Source: Neisseriaceae bacterium (GTDB lineage: Bacteria > Pseudomonadota > Gammaproteobacteria > Burkholderiales > Chromobacteriaceae). From it: 64,000 bases of DNA. Below, one piece after another: positions 36,359 to 45,225 of this stretch. The notes under the pieces are model-generated. The model was not told the DNA's origin, ran no database searches, and saw only the letters and a list, made by a program, of their open reading frames with translations. Both the position numbers and the translations under genes were made by a program. The stretch lies in contig JAIYAC010000002.1 in the NCBI GenBank assembly GCA_027489245.1, positions 186,001 through 250,000 of the forward strand, in the 5' to 3' direction. The first letter of the stretch is position 1. Every line of letters begins with the position of its first letter.

Positions 36359-38380
36359 ATGAAAAGCCAAAAAAAACCCGCGTCACCCGGCTACCGCCTG
36401 TACGAGCTGCTCAGCTCCATGCGGTTTGCCATTGGTCTGCTGACCATTCTCTCCATCGCATCGGTCATCGGTACCGTACTCAAGCAGAACGAGCCCTACC
36501 CTAACTATGCCTTCGAGTTTGGCCAGTTCTGGTTCAAGGCCTTCGAATACCTGGGCTTGTACGACGTTTACCATTCGGCCTGGTTTCTCACCATTCTGGC
36601 CTTTCTGGTGATCTCCACCACGCTGTGCATTGTGCGCAACGGCCCAGGCTTCCTGCGCGACATGAAGGGCTTCCGCGAAAAAGCCGCCGAAGGCTCGCTC
36701 AAGGCCATGAAGCACAGCCGCGAGTTGGCCGTATCGCTGGACGAAGCCCAGGCGGTGGCGCTGATCCAGCAGCGCGGCATGCGCTACAAACGCAGCCAGC
36801 GCGACGACGGCAGTATCGTGCTAGCCGCCAAAAAGGGTAGCGGCAGCAAGCTGGGCTATTTCTTTGCCCACATCGCCATGGTGGTGATCTGTATCGGCGG
36901 CCTGATGGATGGCAACCTGCCGCTGAAAATCGGCGAGCTCACCGGCAGCATCGTGCCGGAAACCCGCGAGCTGCCGCAGGGGCAGATACCGGCACAAAGC
37001 CGGCTGGGTGCCAATAACCTGTCCTTCCGTGGCAGCGTGACCGTGGTGGAAAACAAAAGCGCCGACGTGATTTTCATGAACAGCGGCAAGGGTTACCTGG
37101 TGCAGGAGCTGCCCTTTATCGTGACGCTGAAGAAGTTCCATGTGGACTACTACAGCAACGGCATGCCCAAGCTATTTGCCAGCGATATCGTGGTCACCGA
37201 CAAAGCCAGCGGCAAGGAAACCCCTGCTACCGTGAAGGTCAACCACCCGCTGATCGTGGATGGTGTGGCTATCTACCAGGCCAGCTTTGGCGATGGCGGC
37301 TCGCCGCTGGAGCTGAAAGCCTGGAACCTGGCCCAGCCGCAAAGCGCCGCCAGCGAGATCAAAGGCGTGTCGCTGAACAGCCAGCCGCTGCGCGTGAATG
37401 GCCAGGACTACCAGCTGGAGTTTGGCGACCTGCGCGTGTTCAACATCGAAAACATGGGCAAGCGCGAGGCCGACGGCAAAACCCTGCAGCAGCGCATGCA
37501 CGATGTGCGCGAAGTGAAGCAGGACACCAAAAACCTGAAAAACGTCGGCCCGTCCATTACCTACAAGCTGCGTGACAGCCACGGCCAGGCGCGTGAATTC
37601 CATCACTACATGGCACCGATGGAGCAAGAAGGCGCGCTCTACCAGATTGCCGGTGTGCGCAGCGAAGTGGCGCAGCCTTTCCAGTACCTGCGTATTCCGC
37701 TGGATGACGAGCTGAAGATCGACAGCTTCATGCGCCTGCAGGCCGCGCTGAAAAACCCGGCGCTGTACGACGAGATCGCCCGCCGCACCACCGCCAAGGC
37801 CATGCAGGGCGCAGCCATCAGCCCGGCCATGGAAAAGCAGTTTGGCGATAGCGTGAAGTGGATTCTGTCGCGCTTCGGCGAGGGGGGCTTTGTGGCGCTG
37901 GAGAAATTCCTGGACGACAAGGTGCCCGCCGACAAGCGCCAGGCCATTGCGCAGACCTATATCAAGATCCTGCAGGGTGCGGTGATCGACGTGATGGCGG
38001 TTGCGCAGGAAAAAGCCGGGCTGAAACCGTGGACGCAGGACGAAAAACACTACCGTTTCCTGCTGGATAGCCTGGTTACCGTCAGTGCCTTTAACGATTA
38101 CAGCGCACCGCTTTATCTGGAGCTGCAGGGCTTTGATCAGGTACAGTCGTCCGGCCTGCAGATGACGCGCTCGCCAGGCAAGAACCTGGTGTATCTGGGC
38201 TCGCTGATGCTGGTGATCGGCATCATCCTGATGTTCTATGTGCGCGAAGTGCGGCTGTGGCTGGTATTGCGTGCCGGTAGCGTGCGTGTGGCCATGAGCT
38301 CGAACCGCCACAACCGCGACCTGGACGAAGATTTCGATAAAATTGTGGGTGCCCTGAGCCCGCGTGCAGGAGAGGTATGA
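36359..38380 (+). CDS. resB: Cytochrome c biogenesis protein ResB (System II)
   Basis: 673 residues. Works with CcsB/CcsA to export heme and attach it to apocytochromes c at the outer face of the membrane. Three hydrophobic segments near the N-terminus (about 20-40, 70-95 and 160-180), a large periplasmic domain of about 430 residues, and a last membrane segment (YLGSLMLVIGIILMFYVREV) near 610-630 give the standard ResB layout. Its stop overlaps the ccsB start (ATGATGG), so the two are coupled. System II maturation fits Neisseriales. Confidence 0.95.
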   Translation: MKSQKKPASPGYRLYELLSSMRFAIGLLTILSIASVIGTVLKQNEPYPNYAFEFGQFWFKAFEYLGLYDVYHSAWFLTILAFLVISTTLCIVRNGPGFLRDMKGFREKAAEGSLKAMKHSRELAVSLDEAQAVALIQQRGMRYKRSQRDDGSIVLAAKKGSGSKLGYFFAHIAMVVICIGGLMDGNLPLKIGELTGSIVPETRELPQGQIPAQSRLGANNLSFRGSVTVVENKSADVIFMNSGKGYLVQELPFIVTLKKFHVDYYSNGMPKLFASDIVVTDKASGKETPATVKVNHPLIVDGVAIYQASFGDGGSPLELKAWNLAQPQSAASEIKGVSLNSQPLRVNGQDYQLEFGDLRVFNIENMGKREADGKTLQQRMHDVREVKQDTKNLKNVGPSITYKLRDSHGQAREFHHYMAPMEQEGALYQIAGVRSEVAQPFQYLRIPLDDELKIDSFMRLQAALKNPALYDEIARRTTAKAMQGAAISPAMEKQFGDSVKWILSRFGEGGFVALEKFLDDKVPADKRQAIAQTYIKILQGAVIDVMAVAQEKAGLKPWTQDEKHYRFLLDSLVTVSAFNDYSAPLYLELQGFDQVQSSGLQMTRSPGKNLVYLGSLMLVIGIILMFYVREVRLWLVLRAGSVRVAMSSNRHNRDLDEDFDKIVGALSPRAGEV

Positions 38381-39513
38381 TGGAGCTGCTAATGCAACAA
38401 CCGTTCTATAAGCGACTGAACCTGGGCGACTGGCTGTTTGCCCTGTTCATTGCCGTGGTGACCGGCTACACCTTCAGCCTGTACGGCAGCAGGATGGACA
38501 TCTACGAAGACCTGATCCTGCTGGGTAGCGGTGCCGGTATCGTGGCACTGGGCTGGTTCTGGGGCAACTGGCGCTGGTTCTTCCCGCTGGCCGGTGCCAT
38601 GTCGCTGCTGGCCATCCAGCTGTACGACCACAACCTGGCGCGTGCCGGCGAGAGCTTTGGCCTGAAGTACCTGCTTTCCAGCCAGTCGTCGTTCATGTGG
38701 ATGTGCACGCTGTTCTTCCTGGCCACCGCCGTGTACTGGGCCGGTCTGCTGTCGCGTTCCGCCCTGCTGAACCGTATCGCCAGCGGCCTTACCTGGGCCG
38801 CCGCCGCCTTTGCGCTGGCCGGCCTGTTTACCCGCTGGTACGAAAGCTACCTGATTGCGCCGGACGTTGGCCGCATCCCGGTATCCAACCTGTACGAAGT
38901 GTTCATCCTGTTCTGTCTGATTACCGCGCTGATGTACCTGTACTACGAGGCCAAGTTTGCCGCACGCCAGCTGGGGGCGTTTGTACTGCTGGTGATCTCG
39001 GCGGCGGTAGGCTTCATCCTGTGGTACACCTTCGACCGCCAGGCGCACACCATCCAGCCGCTGATTCCGGCGCTGCAATCGTGGTGGATGAAGATTCACG
39101 TGCCGGCCAACTTTGTCGGCTACGGCGCCTTTGCGCTGTCTGCCATGCTGGGCGTGGCGCAGCTGCTGGCGCGCCGCGGCATCCTGACTGACAAGCTGCC
39201 CAAGGCCGAGGTGATCGACGAGATGATGTATAAGGCCATCTCGGTAGGCTTCCTGTTCTTTACCATCGCCACCATCCTGGGCGCGATGTGGGCGGCGGAT
39301 GCCTGGGGCGGCTACTGGAGCTGGGACCCGAAAGAAACCTGGGCGCTGATCGTGTGGCTGAACTACGCGGCCTGGCTGCACGTGCGGCTGGTAAAAGGCT
39401 GGCGCGGCGAGCCACTGGCGTGGTGGGCGGTGATCGGCTTGCTGGTCACCACCTTTGCCTTCATCGGCGTGAACATGTTCCTGTCCGGCCTGCATTCTTA
39501 CGGCTCGCTGTAA
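38377..39513 (+). CDS. ccsB: Cytochrome c biogenesis protein CcsB/CcsA (System II, heme handling)
   Basis: 378 residues, about eight membrane segments. The tryptophan-rich WWD-type motif DAWGGYWSWDPKETWALI (about residues 308-325) binds heme at the periplasmic face, and conserved histidines lie near it (MKIHVPANFVGYG and NYAAWLHVRL). Partner of ResB, whose gene overlaps its start. Nomenclature varies: the same protein is called CcsA in some organisms. A terminator follows. Confidence 0.95.
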   Translation: MMELLMQQPFYKRLNLGDWLFALFIAVVTGYTFSLYGSRMDIYEDLILLGSGAGIVALGWFWGNWRWFFPLAGAMSLLAIQLYDHNLARAGESFGLKYLLSSQSSFMWMCTLFFLATAVYWAGLLSRSALLNRIASGLTWAAAAFALAGLFTRWYESYLIAPDVGRIPVSNLYEVFILFCLITALMYLYYEAKFAARQLGAFVLLVISAAVGFILWYTFDRQAHTIQPLIPALQSWWMKIHVPANFVGYGAFALSAMLGVAQLLARRGILTDKLPKAEVIDEMMYKAISVGFLFFTIATILGAMWAADAWGGYWSWDPKETWALIVWLNYAAWLHVRLVKGWRGEPLAWWAVIGLLVTTFAFIGVNMFLSGLHSYGSL

Positions 39514-39528
39514 GCTGGCCAGTACCAA

Positions 39529-39560
39529 CAAAAACCGGGGCCCTGCTCCGGTTTTTGTTT
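39529..39560 (+). terminator. Rho-independent terminator of the resB-ccsB unit
   Basis: CAAAAACCGG/CCGGTTTTTG stem with a 9-nt loop, then TTT. Confidence 0.8.
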
Positions 39561-39612
39561 ATGGGGTTGCCTATGGTATATCTAGCGCATCCCGCTCTTA
39601 TCGTATGCCATC

Positions 39613-40032
39613 ATGCCGACACCGCCCCCTCTGCCGCCTAGCGATATCCGCCGCGACCCGTCAATACAGCACTTGCTAGGCCGTATGCCGCAGGACATTG
39701 CCGATACGTTTACCGAGGCGCAGCTGGCCAGCCTCAGGCTAGCCTTGGGCGCGCGTAGCTGGGGCCGCCATGCGGTGGATATCCGCGGTACGGTCGTGTT
39801 CTGGCGTTGGCGCTACTACTACGTATTTCTGTTGGGCAGAAACCGGCGCGAGTTGACCCGGCGGGAAAAGCAGCTGTCCTTGCTGCTGCAAGCGGTCTTT
39901 TTGTCTGTTTTGCTCTTGGTGTCTACCCTGTTGGGCCTGCTGGTACTGTATCTGGTGAAGTCGGCGCTGGGCATCGACCTCTTCCCGGGGTTTTCTCTGG
40001 GCATCTGGACTTGGTTCAAGCAGCAGTTTTAG
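39613..40032 (+). CDS. Small membrane protein of unknown function
   Basis: 139 residues. The soluble N-terminal part (RRDPSIQHLLGRMPQDIADTF, then VDIRGTVVFWRWRYYYVFLLG) is followed by one or two membrane segments near 92-115 (LLQAVFLSVLLLVSTLLGLL) and a short tail. The block HAVDIRG followed by an aromatic strand and LGRNRR recurs in small proteobacterial proteins, some of which carry misleading names in databases; I assign no enzyme function. No clear operon partner. ATG 39613 is chosen as the first ATG of the frame. Confidence 0.6.
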   Translation: MPTPPPLPPSDIRRDPSIQHLLGRMPQDIADTFTEAQLASLRLALGARSWGRHAVDIRGTVVFWRWRYYYVFLLGRNRRELTRREKQLSLLLQAVFLSVLLLVSTLLGLLVLYLVKSALGIDLFPGFSLGIWTWFKQQF

Positions 40033-40133
40033 CGACGAGGTTTGTGTGCTAGATCAAATGGCTTTGCCCATGATGGGCATAGCATGGTTCTGACGCCGCG
40101 CCGCTAGTGCGGTACCCCACCAAGGAGAAAGCC

Positions 40134-40358
40134 ATGTTCCCGGAATTTCGTGATCTGATCAGCAAACTGAAAACCGAAGACGCGCACTTCACCCGTCTGT
40201 TCGACAAGCACAATGAGCTGGACCAGCACATCAAGAATATTGAAAACCGCATCGAGTCTGGCTCGGCGGTAGAGATCGAAAACCTGAAGAAAGAAAAACT
40301 GAAGCTCAAAGACGAGCTGTACGTGATTCTGAAAGCCAAAGCCGCCGAAGTGCTGTAA
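40134..40358 (+). CDS. YdcH family protein (DUF465)
   Basis: 74 residues, almost entirely helical and charged: MFPEFRDLISKLKTEDAHF, then FDKHNELDQHIKNIEN and IENLKKEKLKLKDELYVIL. This matches the YdcH/DUF465 family of small coiled-coil proteins of unknown function. AAGGAG lies 7 nt before ATG 40134, which rules out upstream in-frame starts. It is a single gene with a strong terminator just downstream. Confidence 0.88.
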   Translation: MFPEFRDLISKLKTEDAHFTRLFDKHNELDQHIKNIENRIESGSAVEIENLKKEKLKLKDELYVILKAKAAEVL

Positions 40359-40371
40359 GCCCCGGCCAATG

Positions 40372-40404
40372 AAAAAGCCCGCAGACATTGCCTGCGGGCT
40401 TTTT
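40372..40404. terminator. Bidirectional rho-independent terminator (13-bp stem)
   Basis: AAAAAGCCCGCAG/CTGCGGGCTTTTT with a 7-nt loop, between the convergent ydcH-like and diguanylate cyclase genes. Confidence 0.9.
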
Positions 40405-40418
40405 GCTTTACCCGCGCG

Positions 40419-41570
40419 CTAACCTATCCAGACCAACTGGTTGCGCCCTGCCGATTTGGCGCGGTAGAGCCGGCTGTCGGCCAGCTCGAACAGCTCGCGC
40501 CAGTCGTCCACATGCCGTGGCACCAGGCTGGCCACGCCAATGCTGGCGCTGAGCGCACTGCTCACCTTGCCCGGCTCCAGCAAAATGGTATTGATCTGCT
40601 GACATAGCTTGCCTGCCACCTCGCGCGCGCCTTGCACATTGGTGTCTGGGAGCAGCAGGCAAAACTCCTCGCCGCCAAAACGGCCAAAAATATCGGCAGT
40701 GCGCACGTGCTCGGGAATCAGCTCGGCCAGCGCCTTCAGTGCCATATCACCGCGGCTATGGCCGTAGGTATCGTTGATGCGCTTGAAATGGTCCAGGTCG
40801 ATCATCAGCAAGGCCAGCGGGCGCTGCTGGCGCGCGTGCTGTGCACAAGCCTTGCGCGCCAGCTCCTCGAAACTGCGGCGGTTGAAAATGCCGGTCAGCG
40901 GGTCCAGCGTGGCCAGCGTGCGCAGCACCGCCAGCTCTTGCTCTTTGCCGATGGCGGTAAAGCACAGGGCTAGCAGTGGCGTGGCGACCAGTACCGGCAG
41001 CAGTAGCAGCGGGCCGATGTCGTACACGATGAAAGCCGGGTCACTGGCCCCCAGGTGCAGGGCGTAAAGCAGCATATAGGTGGTAGCCAGCGCACACAGG
41101 CCGCCTGCCAGCTTGATGGGGAAGGGCCGCTCGGCCTGCTGCAGCAGCAGCGCGGACAGGCTGCCCAGATACAGTGCCGCCACACCCAGGGCGATGGCCA
41201 GATGCACATAGTAGACATGCGGCGGCATGGCTAGCAGCAGCCAGCCCAAGATCAGCATCAAGCCCGCGCCAAAGCGCCGCTGGCCTTGCAGCGGAATCGG
41301 CGTGCGTAGCAAGCGGGCAAAGCTGCCCAGCAGCCAGCTACCTTTGAGTAGCAGTAGCAGGCAGGCCAGTAGTGCCGTATAGAGTGACGGCAGGTAGGGC
41401 GAGTACAGCAGTGTCAGATAAAGCCCCGCCCCTGCCAGGTGCGCGCCGGCCCAGCGGTCGTAGATGCCTTTGCGGCTATGCGGGCCACGCAGCAGCCAGA
41501 CAGTGGTACCGCAAACCAGATAAATCAGCAGCAGGCACAGCTGGAGCGTGGCTGAGTGAACGATTTCCAT
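40419..41570 (-). CDS. Membrane diguanylate cyclase (integral membrane sensor-GGDEF)
   Basis: 383 residues. The N-terminal half (about 5-215) holds seven or so hydrophobic segments with no large loops, similar to 7TM-type sensors. The C-terminal GGDEF domain has the active site GGEEF at 299-303 and the I-site RTAD starting at 290, with the standard five-residue spacing, so the protein should make cyclic di-GMP and be product-inhibited. TLDPLTGIFNRRSFEEL starts the domain. It stands alone. The signal sensed by the membrane part is unknown. Confidence 0.9.
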   Translation of the reverse strand: MEIVHSATLQLCLLLIYLVCGTTVWLLRGPHSRKGIYDRWAGAHLAGAGLYLTLLYSPYLPSLYTALLACLLLLLKGSWLLGSFARLLRTPIPLQGQRRFGAGLMLILGWLLLAMPPHVYYVHLAIALGVAALYLGSLSALLLQQAERPFPIKLAGGLCALATTYMLLYALHLGASDPAFIVYDIGPLLLLPVLVATPLLALCFTAIGKEQELAVLRTLATLDPLTGIFNRRSFEELARKACAQHARQQRPLALLMIDLDHFKRINDTYGHSRGDMALKALAELIPEHVRTADIFGRFGGEEFCLLLPDTNVQGAREVAGKLCQQINTILLEPGKVSSALSASIGVASLVPRHVDDWRELFELADSRLYRAKSAGRNQLVWIG

Positions 41571-41714
41571 CGAGTACTAAGTTGTTTAAGAAATACTTAC
41601 TAATAGGCGGGCGGAATAGTAACACGCTCTGCAGGATAAAGGTGATGCGGCGCGTATGCCATGTTATTGAATTTCAAGGAAAGTCTGCAGTACAGGCAGT
41701 GATAGAATACGCGC

Positions 41715-42434
41715 ATGGAACTCTATCGCTTACTGCAACAACAAGGCTTTGGCAGCCGTAAGGAATGCCGCAAGCTGATCGAATATGGCCTGGTAGACCT
41801 GAACGGGGAAACCGAATACGACTGGCGCCGCGAGCTGACCCCTGCCGACGTCCAGTCGCTGCAGGTTGATGGCCAGCCGTGGGCGCTGCTGCCCGAGCCT
41901 TTTTACCTGCTGCTGCACAAGCCGGCTGGCTATGAAACCTCGCACAAGCCCATTCACAACCCGAGTGTGTACCGCTTGTTGCCCCAGCAGATGGTTAACC
42001 TGGGCGTGTCGGCCGTCGGCCGGCTGGACGTGGATACCACCGGCCTGCTGCTGTTTTCTACCGATGGCCAGTTTGTGCACGCGCTGACCTCGCCGAAAAA
42101 AGACGTGCCCAAGCACTACCGCGTGACCACCAAGCACCCGGTCAGCGCCGAGCTGCTGGCGCGCTTGCGCGAGGGTGTGTTGCTGCACGACGAGCAGGAA
42201 ACGTTGGCCGCAGACAGCGCCGAGCAGGTGGGCGAATACCTGCTGGACATGGCCATTACCCAGGGCAAGTACCATCAGGTAAAGCGTATGGTGGCCGCAG
42301 CAGGCAACCGCGTAGAGCAGCTGCATCGCCTGGCGCTGGGCAGTCTGGCATTGGGTGATCTGCCCGAAGGCAAATGGCGTTTGCTGGCTGCCGACGAGTT
42401 GGCCGCATTGGGTTTTGCCAGCCCGCAGGCATAA
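41715..42434 (+). CDS. rsuA: 16S rRNA pseudouridine-516 synthase
   Basis: 239 residues. N-terminal S4-like RNA-binding region (RLLQQQGFGSRKECRKLIEYG, cut here) and the RsuA/RluB-type catalytic domain with GRLDVDTTG at 102-110; Asp105 is the conserved catalytic aspartate. It isomerises U516 of 16S rRNA. HKPAGYETSHKP and KYHQVKRM are further family motifs. It contains two in-gene copies of the dispersed repeat (42203 and 42398). A 15-bp-stem terminator follows. Confidence 0.9.
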   Translation: MELYRLLQQQGFGSRKECRKLIEYGLVDLNGETEYDWRRELTPADVQSLQVDGQPWALLPEPFYLLLHKPAGYETSHKPIHNPSVYRLLPQQMVNLGVSAVGRLDVDTTGLLLFSTDGQFVHALTSPKKDVPKHYRVTTKHPVSAELLARLREGVLLHDEQETLAADSAEQVGEYLLDMAITQGKYHQVKRMVAAAGNRVEQLHRLALGSLALGDLPEGKWRLLAADELAALGFASPQA

Positions 42435-42451
42435 GCTGGACACGATCTGTT

Positions 42452-42485
42452 AATGAAAAAACCGCCGTGAGGCGGTTTTTTCATT
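42452..42485. terminator. Bidirectional terminator with a perfect 15-bp stem
   Basis: AATGAAAAAACCGCC/GGCGGTTTTTTCATT with a 4-nt loop (GTGA). It serves rsuA on plus and the hem operon on minus. Confidence 0.92.
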
Positions 42486-42499
42486 GGCTGGCCGATGGC

Positions 42500-42868
42500 T
42501 TAGCGCACGATGGGGCGCTGGCTGCTGCGGCTGGCATCTTCCAGCCCACCCAGGTTTTGCAGGCGGGTGTAGCCCAGCGCCTGCAGCGTTTCCACTGCCA
42601 GGGCCGAACGGCGGCCACTGCGGCAATACAGCTGGATAGGCGTGTGCTTGTCCGGCACCCGCGCCGCAATGTCCCGTGCAATGCGGTCTAGCGGCAGCAG
42701 CTGCGCACCCTGCAGGTGGCCGTCGGCAAACTCTGCCGGCGTACGCACGTCGATCACCACCTGCTGCTGGCTGGCCACTGTTTGCGCTGCTGGCTGAGCC
42801 GGGCTGGCGGCGTAAACGTTGGCCGCAGCGGCCAGTGCCAGCGTGGTGGCCACGAGCAGGGTTCTCAT
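42500..42868 (-). CDS. Periplasmic rhodanese-like protein
   Basis: 122 residues with a signal peptide (residues 1-21) and a single rhodanese domain. The active-site loop is CRSGRRSA, with catalytic Cys82, and VVIDVRTPAEFADGHLQGA is the family's entry motif. Such proteins (PspE-like) move sulfane sulfur in the periplasm; the acceptor is unknown. It starts 2 bp after the hemY stop, so it is the last gene of the hemC-hemD-hemX-hemY operon. Confidence 0.9.
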   Translation of the reverse strand: MRTLLVATTLALAAAANVYAASPAQPAAQTVASQQQVVIDVRTPAEFADGHLQGAQLLPLDRIARDIAARVPDKHTPIQLYCRSGRRSALAVETLQALGYTRLQNLGGLEDASRSSQRPIVR

Positions 42869-42870
42869 GC

Positions 42871-44079
42871 TTAGCAGCCTTGCTGTAGCGCGATTTTCAG
42901 CGCCAGCGCCTGGTGCTGGGCGGCCTTGTCATCCTTGCCCAGTGTGGCAAACAGCTTGGATAGCTCGGCATGGGCACATAGCGTGGGCTGCATGGAAACG
43001 CTGGCTTCCAGGTAGCTTTGCGCCTTGCCCCACAGCTGCTCGGCCAGTGCCAGCCGGCCCAGTGCCAGTAGCAGCATGTGGTCGCGCGGGCGCGATTTCA
43101 GCCAGTTTTCCGCATCACGCATCAGCGTCAGGCGGCGCGGGCTGTCGATGTGCTCGGCCAGCATGCCCAGCTCGCGTGCCAGCTCGGGCGTGGCTTGCTC
43201 TTCGTCCGACAGCGCGGTGGCAATCAGCTCTGCGGCCAGCGGGTAGGTATCCAGTGCAATCAGGTGGCGCGAAATGTCGACTACCAGGTCCGGGTTCTGT
43301 TTTTCTACGCCGGGAATGCGCTTGAGCCAGTCACGTACCTCGCGCTCGCTACCCAGGCCCACCAGCTGTTGGCGATAGGCTGCCAGGCGGTAGCGGCGCG
43401 CTTGCTCGGCTTCCAGTGCGTCAGCTTTCAGCAGTTTTTCGGTAATCTGCAGCACTTGATCCGGCTGCTTCAGCAGCATGCGGATTTTCAGCTCCAGGCG
43501 CAGGGCCGAGGTGAGGTTGCTGCTGATGGCGCGGGCGCGTTCGATGGCGGCCAGTGCTTCCAGCGGCTGCTTGGCGTCCATGCGGATCTGCGCTTCTACC
43601 ATGTGGCGCGCCAGCTGGATGCGCTGCGGCATGTTTTCCAGGCGGCTCAGGTAGCCATCGCGCTTGGCGTTGTCGCCCACGCTGGCAGCCGAGCGGGCGG
43701 CAATCATCAGCGCCAGGGCGCGGTTTTCGTCCGAGTATTCGTCATCGATGGATTTCAGCGCTTCGCGCTCGGCGCGCTGGTAACGGCCTTCGAACAGCGA
43801 GATGGCCGCTTCGCGCAGTGCATGGCGCGAGGCGCGCAGCTTTTTCTGGCGCTGGAACGTACGCACTTCCTGCGGCAGGTTGGCCGCCAGGCCCAGCAAA
43901 CGCAGCACGGCGTAGGCCACCAGTACCAGCACCACCACGGCGATGATCAGCAGGTTGAACGACACTTCCATGCGGTACGGCGGCACAAACAGGATGGCGT
44001 AGCCGGTATTCAGGGTAGAGGCCAGGCCAATCAGTACCGCCAGGGCAAACAGCCCGACAATCCAGAACACAAATCTCAC
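42871..44079 (-). CDS. hemY: HemY, heme biosynthesis-associated TPR membrane protein
   Basis: 402 residues from GTG 44079. Two N-terminal membrane segments (about 3-25 and 38-62) precede a tetratricopeptide-type helical region. LPQEVRTFQRQKKLRASRHA (residue about 73 on) is the conserved HemY N-terminal block. This is the proteobacterial HemY, not protoporphyrinogen oxidase. Its exact role in heme synthesis is unresolved; a scaffolding role has been proposed. It begins 3 bp after the hemX stop. Confidence 0.92.
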   Translation of the reverse strand: MRFVFWIVGLFALAVLIGLASTLNTGYAILFVPPYRMEVSFNLLIIAVVVLVLVAYAVLRLLGLAANLPQEVRTFQRQKKLRASRHALREAAISLFEGRYQRAEREALKSIDDEYSDENRALALMIAARSAASVGDNAKRDGYLSRLENMPQRIQLARHMVEAQIRMDAKQPLEALAAIERARAISSNLTSALRLELKIRMLLKQPDQVLQITEKLLKADALEAEQARRYRLAAYRQQLVGLGSEREVRDWLKRIPGVEKQNPDLVVDISRHLIALDTYPLAAELIATALSDEEQATPELARELGMLAEHIDSPRRLTLMRDAENWLKSRPRDHMLLLALGRLALAEQLWGKAQSYLEASVSMQPTLCAHAELSKLFATLGKDDKAAQHQALALKIALQQGC

Positions 44080-44082
44080 GGC

Positions 44083-45108
44083 TTACTCCACGGTATTGCC
44101 CTGCGCATCGCGCACGGCTTTCAGGCTGGCAGACAGGTCGGGCAGGGTCACGTTCAGGCGGGCGGCGGCCAGCTCGGCCAGGGTGGCCTGCCATTTTTGC
44201 GTGGCCGGCGCGTCGCGGTCGAAGTAGCGCGCACCGTACTGGGCGGCGGCAGCCAGGTCGGCCTGGTAGGTGGCGCCGTCACGTTGGGTCAGTGCCAGGC
44301 GGGCGTCCAGTAGGCGCAGCTTGATGTTTTCGCGCAGGAAGAAGGCCTGCTCTGGCGACAGCAGCAACGCTTCGGGTTTATCCATGCGGCGGATGCGTAC
44401 CATCTCGCCCAGGCTTTGCGTCACGTCGGCCAGCAGGCGTTCCCACCACGGTGCGTTGGCGGGTAGCGCCGGGCGGGCGGTGGTGGTGGCCAGGCGGTGG
44501 TGGTCGATTACCAGTGGCAGGGTTTCTGCCCCCAGCATCAGGGTATCCAGTTTTACCGTCAGGCCCACGCTATCCAGGTAGGGCAGGGCTTTCAGGGTTT
44601 CCAGGTCTTTGGAGACGGCTTTTTTGACCGGAATCAGCGCCGGGTTGTCGAAGCGAGCCAGGCGGTTATCCACCATTTCCAGTGCAGTAATGGCGCCGCT
44701 GACATTACCGGCCAGCTGTAGCTGCTGGCTGGCAATGCCCAGGGTGTGCTCTACCTCGGACAGCAGCCAGTCGCTGCGGTTTTTGGTGAGCTCCTGGTAC
44801 ATGGCGCCCAGGGTGGCGTACTGGCCGGCCGATTCGTTGACACGGGCTTCCAGCAGTACCAGCTTGGCTTCGGCGGCGCGGGTGGCGGCCAGGGCCTGCT
44901 CGGTTTGTGTCTGGATGGCTTTGGTGTTGCCGCCGCTTTCGGCCAGGCGGCTGGCCAGCGCTTGCTTGGCTTCGTTCAGCTGCTGGCGGCTGTCCAGGTA
45001 TTGCCAGCCGGTAACACCCAGCGCAATCAGGGAAACAATCAGCGCGAGGTTGACGGTTTTCTTGGCTGGCAGCGCGCTGCCGGTTTCTACTGGGGTGGCT
45101 TCGCTCAT
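44083..45108 (-). CDS. hemX: HemX family membrane-anchored protein
   Basis: 341 residues from ATG 45108. One membrane anchor near residues 20-40 (VNLALIVSLIALGVTGWQYL), a coiled-coil stretch rich in Ala/Gln/Glu (about 45-115), then an alpha-helical domain containing NRSDWLLSEVEHTLGIASQQL. Often labelled uroporphyrinogen-III C-methyltransferase because of an old gene fusion, but it has no SAM-binding methyltransferase motifs, so I do not call it an enzyme. Second to last of the hem genes; the spacer to hemD is 117 bp. Confidence 0.9.
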   Translation of the reverse strand: MSEATPVETGSALPAKKTVNLALIVSLIALGVTGWQYLDSRQQLNEAKQALASRLAESGGNTKAIQTQTEQALAATRAAEAKLVLLEARVNESAGQYATLGAMYQELTKNRSDWLLSEVEHTLGIASQQLQLAGNVSGAITALEMVDNRLARFDNPALIPVKKAVSKDLETLKALPYLDSVGLTVKLDTLMLGAETLPLVIDHHRLATTTARPALPANAPWWERLLADVTQSLGEMVRIRRMDKPEALLLSPEQAFFLRENIKLRLLDARLALTQRDGATYQADLAAAAQYGARYFDRDAPATQKWQATLAELAAARLNVTLPDLSASLKAVRDAQGNTVE

Positions 45109-45225
45109 GGGATCTCGTGGTGACCGCAAGGTAGCCGCGCTAGGCGGCAGGGTTGCTGGATCCGGCGCGTGGCGCCGTATAACTGCAGGGCATTGTAACG
45201 CCGCCTTGGTGGGGCTGCCAGCCGC

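Noticed and set aside
39613-40032. Reading the 139-residue membrane protein as an EPSP synthase relative
   Set aside because: Similar small proteins sometimes carry that label, but the length and membrane segments are incompatible with the enzyme.
44083-45108. HemX as uroporphyrinogen-III C-methyltransferase
   Set aside because: The protein is an anchored coiled-coil protein with none of the SAM-binding motifs of that enzyme; the common name comes from a historical annotation error.
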